Source: DATBSK01 sp964532485
GTDB lineage: Bacteria > Actinomycetota > Acidimicrobiia > IMCC26256 > PALSA-555
DNA: 64,000 bases
Direction: 5' to 3'
Assembly: GCA_964532485.1 (NCBI GenBank)
Contig: CAZHKE010000013.1
Coordinates: 1-64,000, forward strand
In this document: positions 1-8,157 of the stretch, in pieces
Position numbering within the stretch: position 1 is the stretch's first letter
Layout: each line of letters starts with the position of its first letter
Notes under the pieces: generated by a model
What the model saw: only the letters and a program-made list of their open reading frames with translations
Told to the model about the DNA's origin: nothing
The model's database searches: none
Made by a program: the position numbers and the translations under genes

Positions 1-1320
1 GCCCAATCCCTGGCGGCCCTTGAAGTTGCGGTTCGAGGTCGACGCGCAGCGCTCCCCCGCGGCCAGCTTGTCGGGGTTCATCGCGAGGCACATCGAGCAC
101 CCGGCCTCGCGCCACTCGAACCCGGCGCCGGTGAAGACGCGGTCGAGGCCCTCGTCCTCGGCCGCGGCTCTCACGCGCATCGAGCCGGGGACGACCAGGG
201 CGCGCAGGCCGTCACGCACCCTGCGACCGCGGACGACGTCGGCCGCGGCGCGCAGGTCTTCGAGGCGCGCGTTCGTGCACGAGCCGATGAACACCGTGTC
301 GACGCCGATCTCCCGGATCGGGGTTCCTGCCTGCAGGCCCATGTACCGCAGCGCGTGCGTCGCGGACTCGCGCGCCGCCGGATCGGTGAACGAGTCGGGA
401 TCGGGGACGACGCTGTCGATCGTGGTCGTCTGGGCCGGGTTCGTGCCCCACGACACCGAGGGTCGGAGCTCGGCGGCATCGATCACGACTTCCTTGTCGA
501 ACGTCGCGTCGTCGTCGGTGGCGAGCGACCGCCAGACGTCGAGCGCCTCCTCCCACTCCGTGCCCGACGGCGCGTACGGCCGTCCCTCGAGGTAGGCGAA
601 CGTCGTGTCGTCGGGCGCGACCATTCCGGCGCGCGCGCCACCCTCGATCGACATGTTGCACACGGTCATCCGCCCCTCCATCGAGAGGCCCCGTATGGCC
701 GAGCCGCGGTACTCGATGATCGAGCCGACACCGCCGGCGGTGCCGATCCGGGCGATGATCGACAGGACGATGTCCTTGGCGGTCACGCCGGGCGGCAGAT
801 CACCGTCGACCGTGACGGCGAACGTGCCCGGGCGAGCCTGCGGCAGCGTCTGCGTCGCCAGCACGTGCTCGACCTCGCTCGTCCCGATGCCGAACGCGAG
901 CGCACCCAGCGCGCCGTGCGTGGAGGTGTGCGAGTCGCCGCACACGATCGTCATGCCCGGCTGCGTGAGCCCTTGCTCCGGTCCGACCACGTGGACGATC
1001 CCACGGTTGGGGTCACCCATCCCGAAGAGCCGGATCCCGAACTCCTCGCAGTTCCGGGCGAGGACCGCCATCTGCTTCGCCGAGATGGCGTCGGGCGGCG
1101 GGCCGTCGGGACCGGTGGTCGGGTTGTTGTGGTCGATGGTCGACACGGTGAGGTCGGGTCGGCGGACGGCGCGGCCGTGCATCCGCAGGCTGTCGAACGC
1201 CTGGGGTGACGTCACCTCGTGCACGAGGTGGAGGTCGACGTAGAGGAGGTCGGGCGCACCCTCGTCGCGCCGCACCACGTGGCGCTCCCACACCTTCTCC
1301 GACAGCGTCTGCCCGCTCAC
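1..1320 (-). CDS. leuC: 3-isopropylmalate dehydratase large subunit, 3' end outside window
   Basis: Aconitase-family [4Fe-4S] isomerase that with LeuD interconverts 2- and 3-isopropylmalate in leucine synthesis, and can serve the matching citramalate step. The visible 440 residues start at a GTG and read SGQTLSEKVWERHVV. They contain CGDSHTSTHGALGALAFGIG, then FIGSCTNARLEDLRAA and GCSMCLAMNPDKL, which carry the three cluster cysteines. The family is about 470 residues, so roughly the last 25-30 lie off the window edge. A GAGAAT hexamer 6 nt before the GTG suggests leaderless transcription. It diverges from hyuA. leuB is not adjacent but lies 5.8 kb away in its own operon. Identification is firm. 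Confidence 0.95.
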   Translation of the reverse strand, partial: MSGQTLSEKVWERHVVRRDEGAPDLLYVDLHLVHEVTSPQAFDSLRMHGRAVRRPDLTVSTIDHNNPTTGPDGPPPDAISAKQMAVLARNCEEFGIRLFGMGDPNRGIVHVVGPEQGLTQPGMTIVCGDSHTSTHGALGALAFGIGTSEVEHVLATQTLPQARPGTFAVTVDGDLPPGVTAKDIVLSIIARIGTAGGVGSIIEYRGSAIRGLSMEGRMTVCNMSIEGGARAGMVAPDDTTFAYLEGRPYAPSGTEWEEALDVWRSLATDDDATFDKEVVIDAAELRPSVSWGTNPAQTTTIDSVVPDPDSFTDPAARESATHALRYMGLQAGTPIREIGVDTVFIGSCTNARLEDLRAAADVVRGRRVRDGLRALVVPGSMRVRAAAEDEGLDRVFTGAGFEWREAGCSMCLAMNPDKLAAGERCASTSNRNFKGRQGLG

Positions 1321-1326
1321 GTGGTC

Positions 1327-1332
1327 ATTCTC
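1327..1332 (-). promoter_or_regulatory. -10 element for leuC
   Basis: GAGAAT, 6 nt upstream of the GTG start; fits the leaderless pattern repeated in this window. Confidence 0.4.
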
Positions 1333-1449
1333 TCTCACCGCTCCGTGCTCCCCGTCCCGGTTCTCGGCGCTGCGCCGGGTTCGGAACGGACGAGTCGCCG
1401 ATCGTATTCCGGTCGACATCGAGCAGCCCGTGTGCGAGGTTCGACGGCC

Positions 1450-3237
1450 ATGCTGGTCGGCGTCGACGCGGGCGGGACCTTCACCGACCTGGTCGACGAC
1501 ACCGGACACGTCATCAAGGTGTCGTCGACACCGGGCGATCCGGGGCGCGCGGTGCGCGATGCGCTACACGCCATCGGCGACGCGCAGCCAGACCTGCTCG
1601 CGCACGGGACGACGGTGGCGACGAACGCGTTGCTGGAACGCCGAGGTGGACGAGTCGCGATCGTGACGACGCGCGGCTTCGCCGACGTGATCGAGATCGC
1701 TCGTCAGACGCGCCCGTCGCTGTACGACCAGCACGCGGATCGCCCCGTGGCACTCGTGCCACGCGAGCTGCGGTTCGAGGTCGGAGGACGGCTCGACGCG
1801 ACCGGTGTGGAGCTGGAGCCGCTCGACACGGGCTCGCTGCCGGAGATCCCCGCGGGCGTCGACGCGGTCGCGGTGTGCCTGCTCCACGCCGACCTCGACC
1901 CGGCGCACGAGCAGGCGGTCGCGGGCGTGCTGCGCGGGCGCGGCATCGATGTCACCTGTTCGCACGAGGTCTCGCCGGAGATGCGCGAGTACGAGCGAAC
2001 GGTGACCACGGTCGCCAACGCGACGCTGCGGCCGCTCTGTCGGACGTACCTCCGGGAGCTCGCGCCGCTCGCGGCGGACGTGCTCGTGATGACCTCGGCC
2101 GGAGGGCTCGTCCCGACCGCCGTCGCCGCCGAGCTCCCCGTCGCGCTGCTGCTCTCGGGCCCCGCGGGAGGTGCCCGCGCTGCCGCTGCCATCGCGGCGG
2201 CGTGCGGCTTCACCGACGCGGTCGGCTTCGACATGGGTGGGACGAGCACCGACGTCTGTCTCGTGCGCGGCGGGATGCCCGAGCCGGCCGCCGAGCGCGT
2301 CGTCGCAGGCTTCCCCGTTCGCATGCCCTCGCTCGACGTGCACACGATCGGTGCCGGCGGAGGGTCGATCGCCCGGATCGACGTCGGTGGCTCGCTCGTC
2401 GTGGGGCCGCGCAGCGCGGGCGCGCAGCCCGGGCCCGCCTGCTACGGGCGCGGTGGGACCGAACCGACCGTCACCGACGCGGATCTGGTCCTCGGCCGGA
2501 TCGACCCGGACGCGACGTTCCCCGACCTCGGCCGCCTCGACGTGGACGCGGCGGCTGCCGCGCTGACGCGCACCGACATCGACGCCGCGGGCGTCGTCGC
2601 CGTGGTCGACGCGGCGATGGAGGCGGCGGTGCGCGTCGTCACGGTCTCGCGGGGGGTCGACCCGCGTGGGCTCGCGCTCGTCGCGTTCGGCGGCGCCGGG
2701 CCGCTGCACGGCTGCTCGGTCGCGGACGCGCTCGGGATGGCGGCGGTGATCGTCCCGCCGCGCGCCGGGGTGCTCTCGGCCGTGGGCCTCCTGGTCTCGC
2801 CACGACAGCGTGAGGTGGTTCGGTCGTGGCCCGAGCCGAGCGACCACGACGTGCATGCCGTCGCCGCTGAGCTGACGAGGGAGGCGTGTGCGCTCGTCGG
2901 CGACGGTGCCGCAGGGTCAGCGTTCGTCGACTGCCGCTATGTCGGTCAGAGCCATGCCCTCACGGTCCCGTCGATCGACGCGTTCCATGCCGAGCACGAG
3001 CGGCGGAACGGCTTCGCGCGACCCGAGGCCCCGATCGAGATCGTCGCCGTGCGCGCGCGGGCGACGTGTCCGTCGCCGAGTCGGCTGGACGCGCTCCCAG
3101 AGCCCGCGCGCCGGCTCGTGCACGGGCCCGCGGCCGTCGCCGAGCCGGACTGCACCGTGTGGATCCCCGAGGGGTGGGTCGCGACGCCGGGACCGCTGGG
3201 CGCGTGGGTCCTGCGCCGTGGGCGTGCGGCGTCGTGA
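1450..3237 (+). CDS. hyuA: hydantoinase/oxoprolinase family protein, subunit A
   Basis: 595 residues, ATP-dependent hydantoinase/5-oxoprolinase A subunit of the ASKHA fold. The start MLVGVDAGGTFTDLV is the phosphate-1 loop of the Hydant_A_N domain. GTTVATNALLERRG follows near residue 52, then the central domain with DMGGTSTDVCLV (about residue 262) and GAGGGSIA. AFGGAGPLHG near 416 is the C-terminal signature. A longer reading frame extends upstream, but homology begins exactly at this ATG, with GAGG about 10 nt before it. The stop overlaps the GTG of hyuB by 4 nt (GTGA), so the two are translationally coupled. The A subunit is somewhat shorter than the usual 650-700 residues. The substrate (hydantoin, oxoproline or other cyclic amide) cannot be read from sequence. 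Confidence 0.88.
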   Translation: MLVGVDAGGTFTDLVDDTGHVIKVSSTPGDPGRAVRDALHAIGDAQPDLLAHGTTVATNALLERRGGRVAIVTTRGFADVIEIARQTRPSLYDQHADRPVALVPRELRFEVGGRLDATGVELEPLDTGSLPEIPAGVDAVAVCLLHADLDPAHEQAVAGVLRGRGIDVTCSHEVSPEMREYERTVTTVANATLRPLCRTYLRELAPLAADVLVMTSAGGLVPTAVAAELPVALLLSGPAGGARAAAAIAAACGFTDAVGFDMGGTSTDVCLVRGGMPEPAAERVVAGFPVRMPSLDVHTIGAGGGSIARIDVGGSLVVGPRSAGAQPGPACYGRGGTEPTVTDADLVLGRIDPDATFPDLGRLDVDAAAAALTRTDIDAAGVVAVVDAAMEAAVRVVTVSRGVDPRGLALVAFGGAGPLHGCSVADALGMAAVIVPPRAGVLSAVGLLVSPRQREVVRSWPEPSDHDVHAVAAELTREACALVGDGAAGSAFVDCRYVGQSHALTVPSIDAFHAEHERRNGFARPEAPIEIVAVRARATCPSPSRLDALPEPARRLVHGPAAVAEPDCTVWIPEGWVATPGPLGAWVLRRGRAAS

Positions 3238-4793
3238 CCCTCGATCCCGCCGCGCTCCAGGTGCTGGGCGCGCGCCTGAGCGGTGTCGCCGACGAGATGG
3301 GCGCCGTGCTGCGACGCGGGGCATCGAGCCCGAACATCAAGGAGCGAGCCGACTGCTCCGCGGCCTGCTTCACGGCGGGCGGCGAGCTCCTGGCGCAGGC
3401 AGAGCACATCCCGGTGCACCTGGGGTCGATGGCGGTCGCCGTCCGCGCCGTGATCGACGAGGTCGGCGACGGGGTCGGGCCCGATGACCAGCTCGTCTGC
3501 AACGACCCGTTCCGGGGTGGCACGCACCTCAACGACGTGACGGTGGTCGAGCCGGTGTTCGTCGACGGTGCGCTCGTTGCGTGGGTCGCCAACCGCGCGC
3601 ACCACGCCGATCTCGGTGGCACCGCGCCGGGATCGATGCCGCCGGACGCGCTGGAGATCGGTGAGGAGGGCCTGCGACTGCCGCCGTTGCTGCTGTCGCC
3701 GGAGGTGCAGGCGACGATCGTCGGGGCCTCGCGCACACCCGACGAGCGGCGCGGCGATCTCGACGCCCAGCGCGGCGCCAACGTCGTCGGTGCCGCGCGG
3801 CTCGGTGAGGTCGTCGCGGCGCTCGGCTCGATCGCCGAGCTCGCCGAGGTCCTCGACTACGGCGAGCGACGGATGCGTGCCGCGATCGGCGAGCTGCGCG
3901 ACGGCACGTACCGGTTCGACGACGTTCTCGACTCGGCGGGCCCGCGGCCGGAGCAGCAGGTCTCGATGCCGGTCGTGGTGACGGTTGCCATCGTCGGCGA
4001 CGAGGTGGCGTTCGACTTCACCGGCACCGCCGTGCAGCGTCCCGGCAACGTCAACGCCGTCGAGGCGGTGACCGTGAGCGCCGTCGCGTTCGCGATCCGC
4101 GCCGCGACCGATCCGACGATCCCGGCCAACGGTGGCGCGCTACGACCCGTGCGCGTCGTCACCGTGCCGGGGACCGTGGTCGCCGCGGTCCCGCCGGTCG
4201 CGGTCGGCGCGGGGAACGTGGAGGTGAGCCAGCGCGTGGCCGACGTGTGCCTCGGGGCGCTCGCCGAGGCCGAACCCGGGCGACTCGGCGCCGCCGGTCA
4301 GGGCACCATGAACAACGTCCTGCTCGGCAGTAGGGCCGCCTCCGAGCGCGCGTGGGTGTACTACGAGACGATCGGCGGTGGGCAGGGCGGCAGGCCGTGG
4401 GCCGCGGGAATGAGCGGCGTCCACACCGCGATGACGAACACCGCCGACACGCCGGTCGAGGCGCTCGAGCGCGGCCTCCCCGTGCGAGTCCGCCGCTACG
4501 CCCTGCGCTCCGGCAGCGGTGGCGCCGGCGAGCACGTAGGAGGCGACGGGATCGAGCGCGACATCGAGGTGCTCGATGAAGCGGTGCTGTCGCTCGTCAC
4601 CGAGCGTCGCGTGAGTGCGCCCTGGGGGAGCGCGGGCGGCGCCCCGGGTGCGGTGGGCGAGAACTGGCTCCTGCCGGGCGGCGACGAGGAGCGCGCCACC
4701 CGCTTGCCCGACAAGTGCACCGTGCAGCTACGTGCGGGCGACGTGCTGCGCGTGCGCACCCCCGGCGGCGGCGGTTGGGGGAGCGTTCGCTAG
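3234..4793 (+). CDS. hyuB: hydantoinase/oxoprolinase family protein, subunit B
   Basis: 519 residues, Hydantoinase_B family. Motifs include SSPNIKERADCSAACF near the N-terminus, NDPFRGGTHLNDVTVV and ANRAHHADLGGTAPGSMP (conserved metal/active-site region). FDFTGTA.QRPGNVNA, ETIGGGQGGRPWAAGMSGVH and the terminal RTPGGGGWG are also present. It forms a heteromeric enzyme with HyuA that opens a cyclic amide at the cost of ATP. GTG start inside the HyuA stop (GTGA). Its TAG stop overlaps by 2 nt the stop of the convergent DUF429 gene. Length is in the normal 510-580 range. Isolated hyuAB pairs without transporters or racemase are common, so the pathway stays open. Confidence 0.88.
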   Translation: MTLDPAALQVLGARLSGVADEMGAVLRRGASSPNIKERADCSAACFTAGGELLAQAEHIPVHLGSMAVAVRAVIDEVGDGVGPDDQLVCNDPFRGGTHLNDVTVVEPVFVDGALVAWVANRAHHADLGGTAPGSMPPDALEIGEEGLRLPPLLLSPEVQATIVGASRTPDERRGDLDAQRGANVVGAARLGEVVAALGSIAELAEVLDYGERRMRAAIGELRDGTYRFDDVLDSAGPRPEQQVSMPVVVTVAIVGDEVAFDFTGTAVQRPGNVNAVEAVTVSAVAFAIRAATDPTIPANGGALRPVRVVTVPGTVVAAVPPVAVGAGNVEVSQRVADVCLGALAEAEPGRLGAAGQGTMNNVLLGSRAASERAWVYYETIGGGQGGRPWAAGMSGVHTAMTNTADTPVEALERGLPVRVRRYALRSGSGGAGEHVGGDGIERDIEVLDEAVLSLVTERRVSAPWGSAGGAPGAVGENWLLPGGDEERATRLPDKCTVQLRAGDVLRVRTPGGGGWGSVR

Positions 4794-5449
4794 CACCAGA
4801 CGGCCACGGGCCTGCCGTCGGCATCGTGCTCGGGTGGATCGGGGAGACTCATGGCGATCCCGGACGCGATCCGATGCGCGCTCCACGCGACCGCGGCCGC
4901 GTCGAGCACGTCGTCCGGCTGCGAGCCGGGCAGACGGTCGTCGGGGACCGCGATGCCGTGCGTGTGGAGCAGCGCCCGCCGATCTCCGAGCCCCTCTCGG
5001 GTCTTCTTGCTCGACGCGAGCGGCGCGCCGGCCATCGCCGCGAACGTGCACTCCGGGTGCGCCTCCCGGAGCCTGAGCGGATCACGAGCCCAGTGCGGCG
5101 CGACCTCGCGCATCTTCGGCAGCAGGTTCCAGGCCTGCTTCGAGATGCTCTTCCCGGTGGTCGCGACCGCGATGCGCTTCGCCGCGTCGTAGTCGTCGAC
5201 CGCGGCAGCGAGGGGTGGCGGCGTGAAGATCGTGCTCCGCCGCGGGCCGAGGAAGCGGCGTGCCGCGGCCTCTCCGGCGCGGGCGCCGGGAGTGGTCTCG
5301 CCCATCGGCATGTCGATGCCGATCACCACGGCCGGATCATCGACGAGATCACCGATCGAAGACACCGTGTCGACTTCGGCGAAGCGCCCGTCTTCCAGCG
5401 CGACGGCCACCCAACCGCCCCGGCACCCGTCGACTCCCAGCACTCTCAC
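4790..5449 (-). CDS. DUF429 domain protein
   Basis: 219 residues with the DUF429 hallmark start VLGVDGCRGGWVAVAL, then VIGIDMPMG, which carry acidic residues of a predicted RNase H-like fold. SKQAWNLLPKMRE, EAHPECTFAAMAG and SKKTREGL follow, and DDVLDAAAVAWSAHR stands near the C-terminus. Several acidic residues at expected positions suggest a nuclease or phosphoryl-transfer enzyme, but no member is well characterised, so no function is assigned. GTG start chosen because homology begins there; an AGGGG lies about 11 nt upstream. An in-frame ATG about 13 codons further up is the alternative. Convergent with hyuB, downstream of greA on the same strand. Confidence 0.75.
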   Translation of the reverse strand: MRVLGVDGCRGGWVAVALEDGRFAEVDTVSSIGDLVDDPAVVIGIDMPMGETTPGARAGEAAARRFLGPRRSTIFTPPPLAAAVDDYDAAKRIAVATTGKSISKQAWNLLPKMREVAPHWARDPLRLREAHPECTFAAMAGAPLASSKKTREGLGDRRALLHTHGIAVPDDRLPGSQPDDVLDAAAVAWSAHRIASGIAMSLPDPPEHDADGRPVAVWC

Positions 5450-5538
5450 CCTCGCCGCCACCCCTCGCTCCCACGATGTGACATCCATCGACACCAGGGC
5501 GCCGATGAGCGTCACATGCTCGTGGCGGCCTTCGGGTC

Positions 5539-6012
5539 TCAGGCGTCGAGCGGGGCGATGCTCACGATCTCGACCTGGAACGCGCGCTTGGGTCCGGTGA
5601 AGTCGAAGCACTCGCCCGGTGTCTTGCCCATGAGGAGCGTCCCGAGCGGTGACGAAGGGGAGAGGACGTCGTAGGTCTCGTGGCGCTCTTCGATCGACCC
5701 GACCAGATAGGTGGTCGTGCTGTCTTCGTCGTCCATGCGGATCTCCACGATCGTTCCTGGTTGGACGACGTCACCCTCGGCGTCCTCGACGATGACGGCG
5801 GCCTTGAGGATGGCCTCGAGGTGCCGGATGCGGGCCTCGTTGTGGCCCTGCTCGTTCTTCGCGGCGTCGTAGTCAGCGTTCTCGCGGAGGTCGCCGTGCT
5901 CGCGAGCGCGCTCGATCCACTGCGAGATCTCGGAGCGGCGCGCGCCTGACCGCTGCTCGAGCTCCTCCGCCAGCCGGTCGCGCGCCGCGGGGGACAGGTG
6001 CACCTCCTCCAT
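5539..6012 (-). CDS. greA: transcription elongation factor GreA
   Basis: 157 residues, normal GreA length. The N-terminal coiled coil carries the tip signature HGDLRENADYDAAKNEQG; its acidic residues enter the RNA polymerase secondary channel and stimulate cleavage of backtracked RNA. The C-terminal FKBP-like domain includes YLVGSIEERHE, SPSSPLGTLLMGKTPGE and FQVEIVSI. Starts with ATG six nucleotides after a TACGCT hexamer, so the mRNA is probably leaderless. It is followed on the same strand by the DUF429 gene. Confidence 0.95.
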   Translation of the reverse strand: MEEVHLSPAARDRLAEELEQRSGARRSEISQWIERAREHGDLRENADYDAAKNEQGHNEARIRHLEAILKAAVIVEDAEGDVVQPGTIVEIRMDDEDSTTTYLVGSIEERHETYDVLSPSSPLGTLLMGKTPGECFDFTGPKRAFQVEIVSIAPLDA

Positions 6013-6018
6013 CCCCGG

Positions 6019-6024
6019 AGCGTA
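6019..6024 (-). promoter_or_regulatory. -10 element for greA
   Basis: TACGCT, 6 nt before the greA ATG, no Shine-Dalgarno between. Confidence 0.5.
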
Positions 6025-6074
6025 CTCAGGCGACGAGCCGCACCGAACGGTGCGCCGGGCTAGGAAAGGCGCCT

Positions 6075-6920
6075 CTGGTCTTCGTCCTGTCGGTCCTCGC
6101 CGCCCTCACCTACGGCGCGGGCGACTTCCTCGGCGGCATCGCGACCAAGCGCAGCGGCGATTCGCTCGGCGTGGTCGCGGTGTCGTCGCTCGCGGGGGTC
6201 TCGATCCTCGTCGCTGTCGTCGGGCTGTTGCCGGCCGAACCGACGGCGGCCGACTTCGCGTGGGGAGCAGCAGCCGGGGTCGCCGGTGGGGTGGGCGTCA
6301 CCCTCTTCTATCGGGCGCTCGCGACGGGCGTGATGAGCGTCGTCGCCCCCGTCACGGCGGTCACCGGTGCGGTCGTGCCCGTGATCGCGGGCCTGGCGCT
6401 GGGCGAGCGTCCGGGCGCTGCCGCGCTGGTCGGTGTCGGCATCGCCGTCGTCGCCGTCGCGCTGCTCGCGCGCGAGGCGCCGGGACGGGAAGAGCACCCG
6501 ACGGCCCACCGCGCCCAGGCCCTGCTCCTGGCCCTCGGAGCCGGCGCCGGCTTCGGAGGCTTCTTCGTGCTGCTCGACCGCACGGGTGACGACGCCGGTC
6601 TCTGGCCACTGGTCGCATCCCGGTCGACCACGCTCGTGCTGGCCGTCGCCGTCGCGCTCGTGCTTCGCCACGCAGTCGTGCCGAAGAGGGGTGCGGTCGG
6701 GCTCGCCGTCGGCACGGGCATGCTCGACATGGCGGCGAACGTCCTCTTCCTCGTGGCCAATCGGGACGGGTTGCTCGCGCTCGTCGCGGTCATCACGTCC
6801 CTGTACCCCGCGAGCACCATCGCCCTCGCGCAGATCTTCCTGGGAGAGCGCCTGGCGCGGCACCAGATGATCGGCCTCGCGCTCGCGGGCGTGGCGGTCG
6901 TCCTCATCGCGGGCACGTGA
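6075..6920 (+). CDS. EamA/DMT-superfamily membrane transporter
   Basis: 281 residues if the CTG at the given start is used. Two EamA repeats of about five hydrophobic helices each. The first begins VFVLSVLAALTYGAGDFLGG and includes LFYRALATGVMSVVAPVTAV; the second ends SLYPASTIALAQIFLGERL, the classic EamA glutamate-rich loop, followed by a last helix. This frame has no ATG before the first helix. A strong AGGAAAGG sits 5 nt before the CTG, and the nearest GTG (6171) would delete the first helix, so a CTG start is proposed. Drug/metabolite exporter family; substrate unknown. Confidence 0.8.
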   Translation: MVFVLSVLAALTYGAGDFLGGIATKRSGDSLGVVAVSSLAGVSILVAVVGLLPAEPTAADFAWGAAAGVAGGVGVTLFYRALATGVMSVVAPVTAVTGAVVPVIAGLALGERPGAAALVGVGIAVVAVALLAREAPGREEHPTAHRAQALLLALGAGAGFGGFFVLLDRTGDDAGLWPLVASRSTTLVLAVAVALVLRHAVVPKRGAVGLAVGTGMLDMAANVLFLVANRDGLLALVAVITSLYPASTIALAQIFLGERLARHQMIGLALAGVAVVLIAGT

Positions 6921-6948
6921 TGCCCGCTCCTGTCCCGGGGGAACCTGG

Positions 6949-6977
6949 TTGACCGGTTCCCCGGTGACTGCGACAAT
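6949..6977 (+). promoter_or_regulatory. promoter of the leuB-ilvE-cimA leader
   Basis: -35 TTGACC (6949-6954), 17-bp spacer, -10 GACAAT (6972-6977). A start near 6984 would put the leader-peptide ATG about 3 nt into the RNA. Confidence 0.7.
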
Positions 6978-6986
6978 GGCTCGCCC

Positions 6987-7022
6987 ATGCGACGCATGAC
7001 CACCGCCATCGTCATTCACTAG
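6987..7022 (+). CDS. leader peptide MRRMTTAIVIH for branched-chain amino acid attenuation
   Basis: Eleven-codon ORF starting about 3 nt after the predicted transcription start. It ends with consecutive Ile-Val-Ile codons (ATC GTC ATT), then His and TAG. It is followed at once by a perfect 9-bp hairpin (7022-7030 with 7038-7046) and then a rho-independent terminator before leuB. This is the layout of a ribosome-mediated transcription attenuator that senses charging of tRNA-Ile and tRNA-Val. There are no Leu codons. The downstream genes fit isoleucine synthesis by the citramalate route. Too short for homology; support is positional. Confidence 0.7.
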   Translation: MRRMTTAIVIH

Positions 7023-7078
7023 CGAGCGCCTCACACCGGCGCTCGCGGCCAACCGTCCACCATCGGTGGGCGGTTTTT
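7022..7078 (+). terminator. attenuator: pause hairpin and rho-independent terminator
   Basis: The first hairpin is GCGAGCGCC paired with GGCGCTCGC around a 7-nt loop; it overlaps the leader stop codon. The second is CCGTCCACC (7053-7061), loop ATC, GGTGGGCGG (7065-7073), followed by TTTTT (7074-7078). All nine pairs form, one being G-U. An alternative antiterminator pairing between the two is not obvious by eye. Confidence 0.8.
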
Positions 7079-7119
7079 CGTTGTCAGCAGCAGTGCACGA
7101 GCAGGGGACCAGGGGACCA

Positions 7120-8118
7120 GTGGCACACCGGATCGGGATCATCGGCGGCGACGGCATCGGGCCCGAGGTCGTCGCCGAGGCGATGAAGGCGATCGACGCC
7201 GCCGGCGTCGCCTATACGCCGGTTTCGTTCGATCTGGGTGGTGAGCGCTACCTCCGCGACGGTGAGATCCTGCCCGACGACGACCTGGCCGCGATCCGGG
7301 GCTGCGACGCCGTGATGCTCGGCGCCGTCGGGACGCCCGACGTGGCGCCGGGGATCATCGAGCGCGGCCTGCTGCTGCGGTTGCGCTTCGAGCTCGACCT
7401 GTACGCCAACGTCCGGCCGTTCGCCGCGGGTCCGAGCGAGCTGAACGACGGCGTCGACATGATCGTGATCCGGGAGAACACCGAGGGCGTCTACTCGGGC
7501 GAGGGCGGCTTCCTGCGGCACGGGACACCGCAAGAGATCGCGACCCAGGGCTCGGTGAACACGCGCTTCGGGATCGAGCGATGCATCCGCTACGCGTTCG
7601 AGGTCGCCGAGTCGCGCGTGCGCAAGCACGTCACGCTCGTGCACAAGACGAACGTGCTCACGTTCTCCGGTGACCTGTGGGATCGCACGTTCCAAGTCGT
7701 CGCGGTAGAGCACCCGGACGTCGAGACCGGGTACCACCACATCGACGCCGCGTGCATCTACTTCGTGCAGGACCCGGGCCGCTACGACGTCGTCGTGACC
7801 GACAACCTGTTCGGTGACATCCTGACCGACCTCGGTGGCGCGATCGCGGGGGGGATCGGGCGCGCCGCGTCGGCGAACCTCAACCCCGACCGCACCGGTC
7901 CCTCGATGTTCGAGCCGGTGCACGGGTCTGCGCCCGACATCGCCGGCACCGGGAAGGCCGACCCGCGCGCCGCGATCGTCTCTGGGGCGATGCTGCTCGA
8001 GTTCCTGGGGGAGCACGAGCCCGCGACCCGCGTCCGCGAAGCGGTGGCGAAGTCCGACGGTGTGACCGGCACCACGAGCGAGGTCGGCGATGCGATCGCC
8101 CGCCTCGTCGAAGGTTGA
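7120..8118 (+). CDS. leuB: 3-isopropylmalate dehydrogenase
   Basis: 332 residues. NAD-dependent beta-decarboxylating dehydrogenase: RIGIIGGDGIGPEVV at the start, LLRLRFELDLYANVRP (substrate arginines) and IVIRENTEGVYSGEGG. VHKTNVL follows, then VVVTDNLFGDILTDL (metal-binding aspartates) and FEPVHGSAPDIAGTGKADP, the LeuB-type NAD loop. GTG start chosen for AGGGGA repeats just upstream and because homology starts at once. It acts in leucine synthesis and also on 3-methylmalate in the citramalate route. That second role fits its place with ilvE and cimA behind an Ile/Val attenuator. Confidence 0.93.
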   Translation: MAHRIGIIGGDGIGPEVVAEAMKAIDAAGVAYTPVSFDLGGERYLRDGEILPDDDLAAIRGCDAVMLGAVGTPDVAPGIIERGLLLRLRFELDLYANVRPFAAGPSELNDGVDMIVIRENTEGVYSGEGGFLRHGTPQEIATQGSVNTRFGIERCIRYAFEVAESRVRKHVTLVHKTNVLTFSGDLWDRTFQVVAVEHPDVETGYHHIDAACIYFVQDPGRYDVVVTDNLFGDILTDLGGAIAGGIGRAASANLNPDRTGPSMFEPVHGSAPDIAGTGKADPRAAIVSGAMLLEFLGEHEPATRVREAVAKSDGVTGTTSEVGDAIARLVEG

Positions 8119-8142
8119 GCGAGCACCCGGGACCGAGACCGT

Positions 8143-8152
8143 CATACTGGAG
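8143..8152 (+). promoter_or_regulatory. possible internal -10 plus Shine-Dalgarno for ilvE
   Basis: CATACT (8143-8148) directly followed by GGAG (8149-8152), 5 nt before the ATG. The SD is good; the internal promoter is only suggested. Confidence 0.4.
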
Positions 8153-8157
8153 CTGAG

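Noticed and set aside
1206..2813. 535-codon ORF overlapping hyuA in another frame
   Set aside because: Arg/Ala/Gly-rich shadow of the high-GC hyuA gene; no domain or start signal. The same applies to most long antisense and alternate-frame ORFs in this window.
6978..7078. T-box riboswitch or ilv/leu metabolite riboswitch
   Set aside because: Too short for a T-box, no T-box sequence, and a translated leader with Ile/Val codons explains the terminator more simply.
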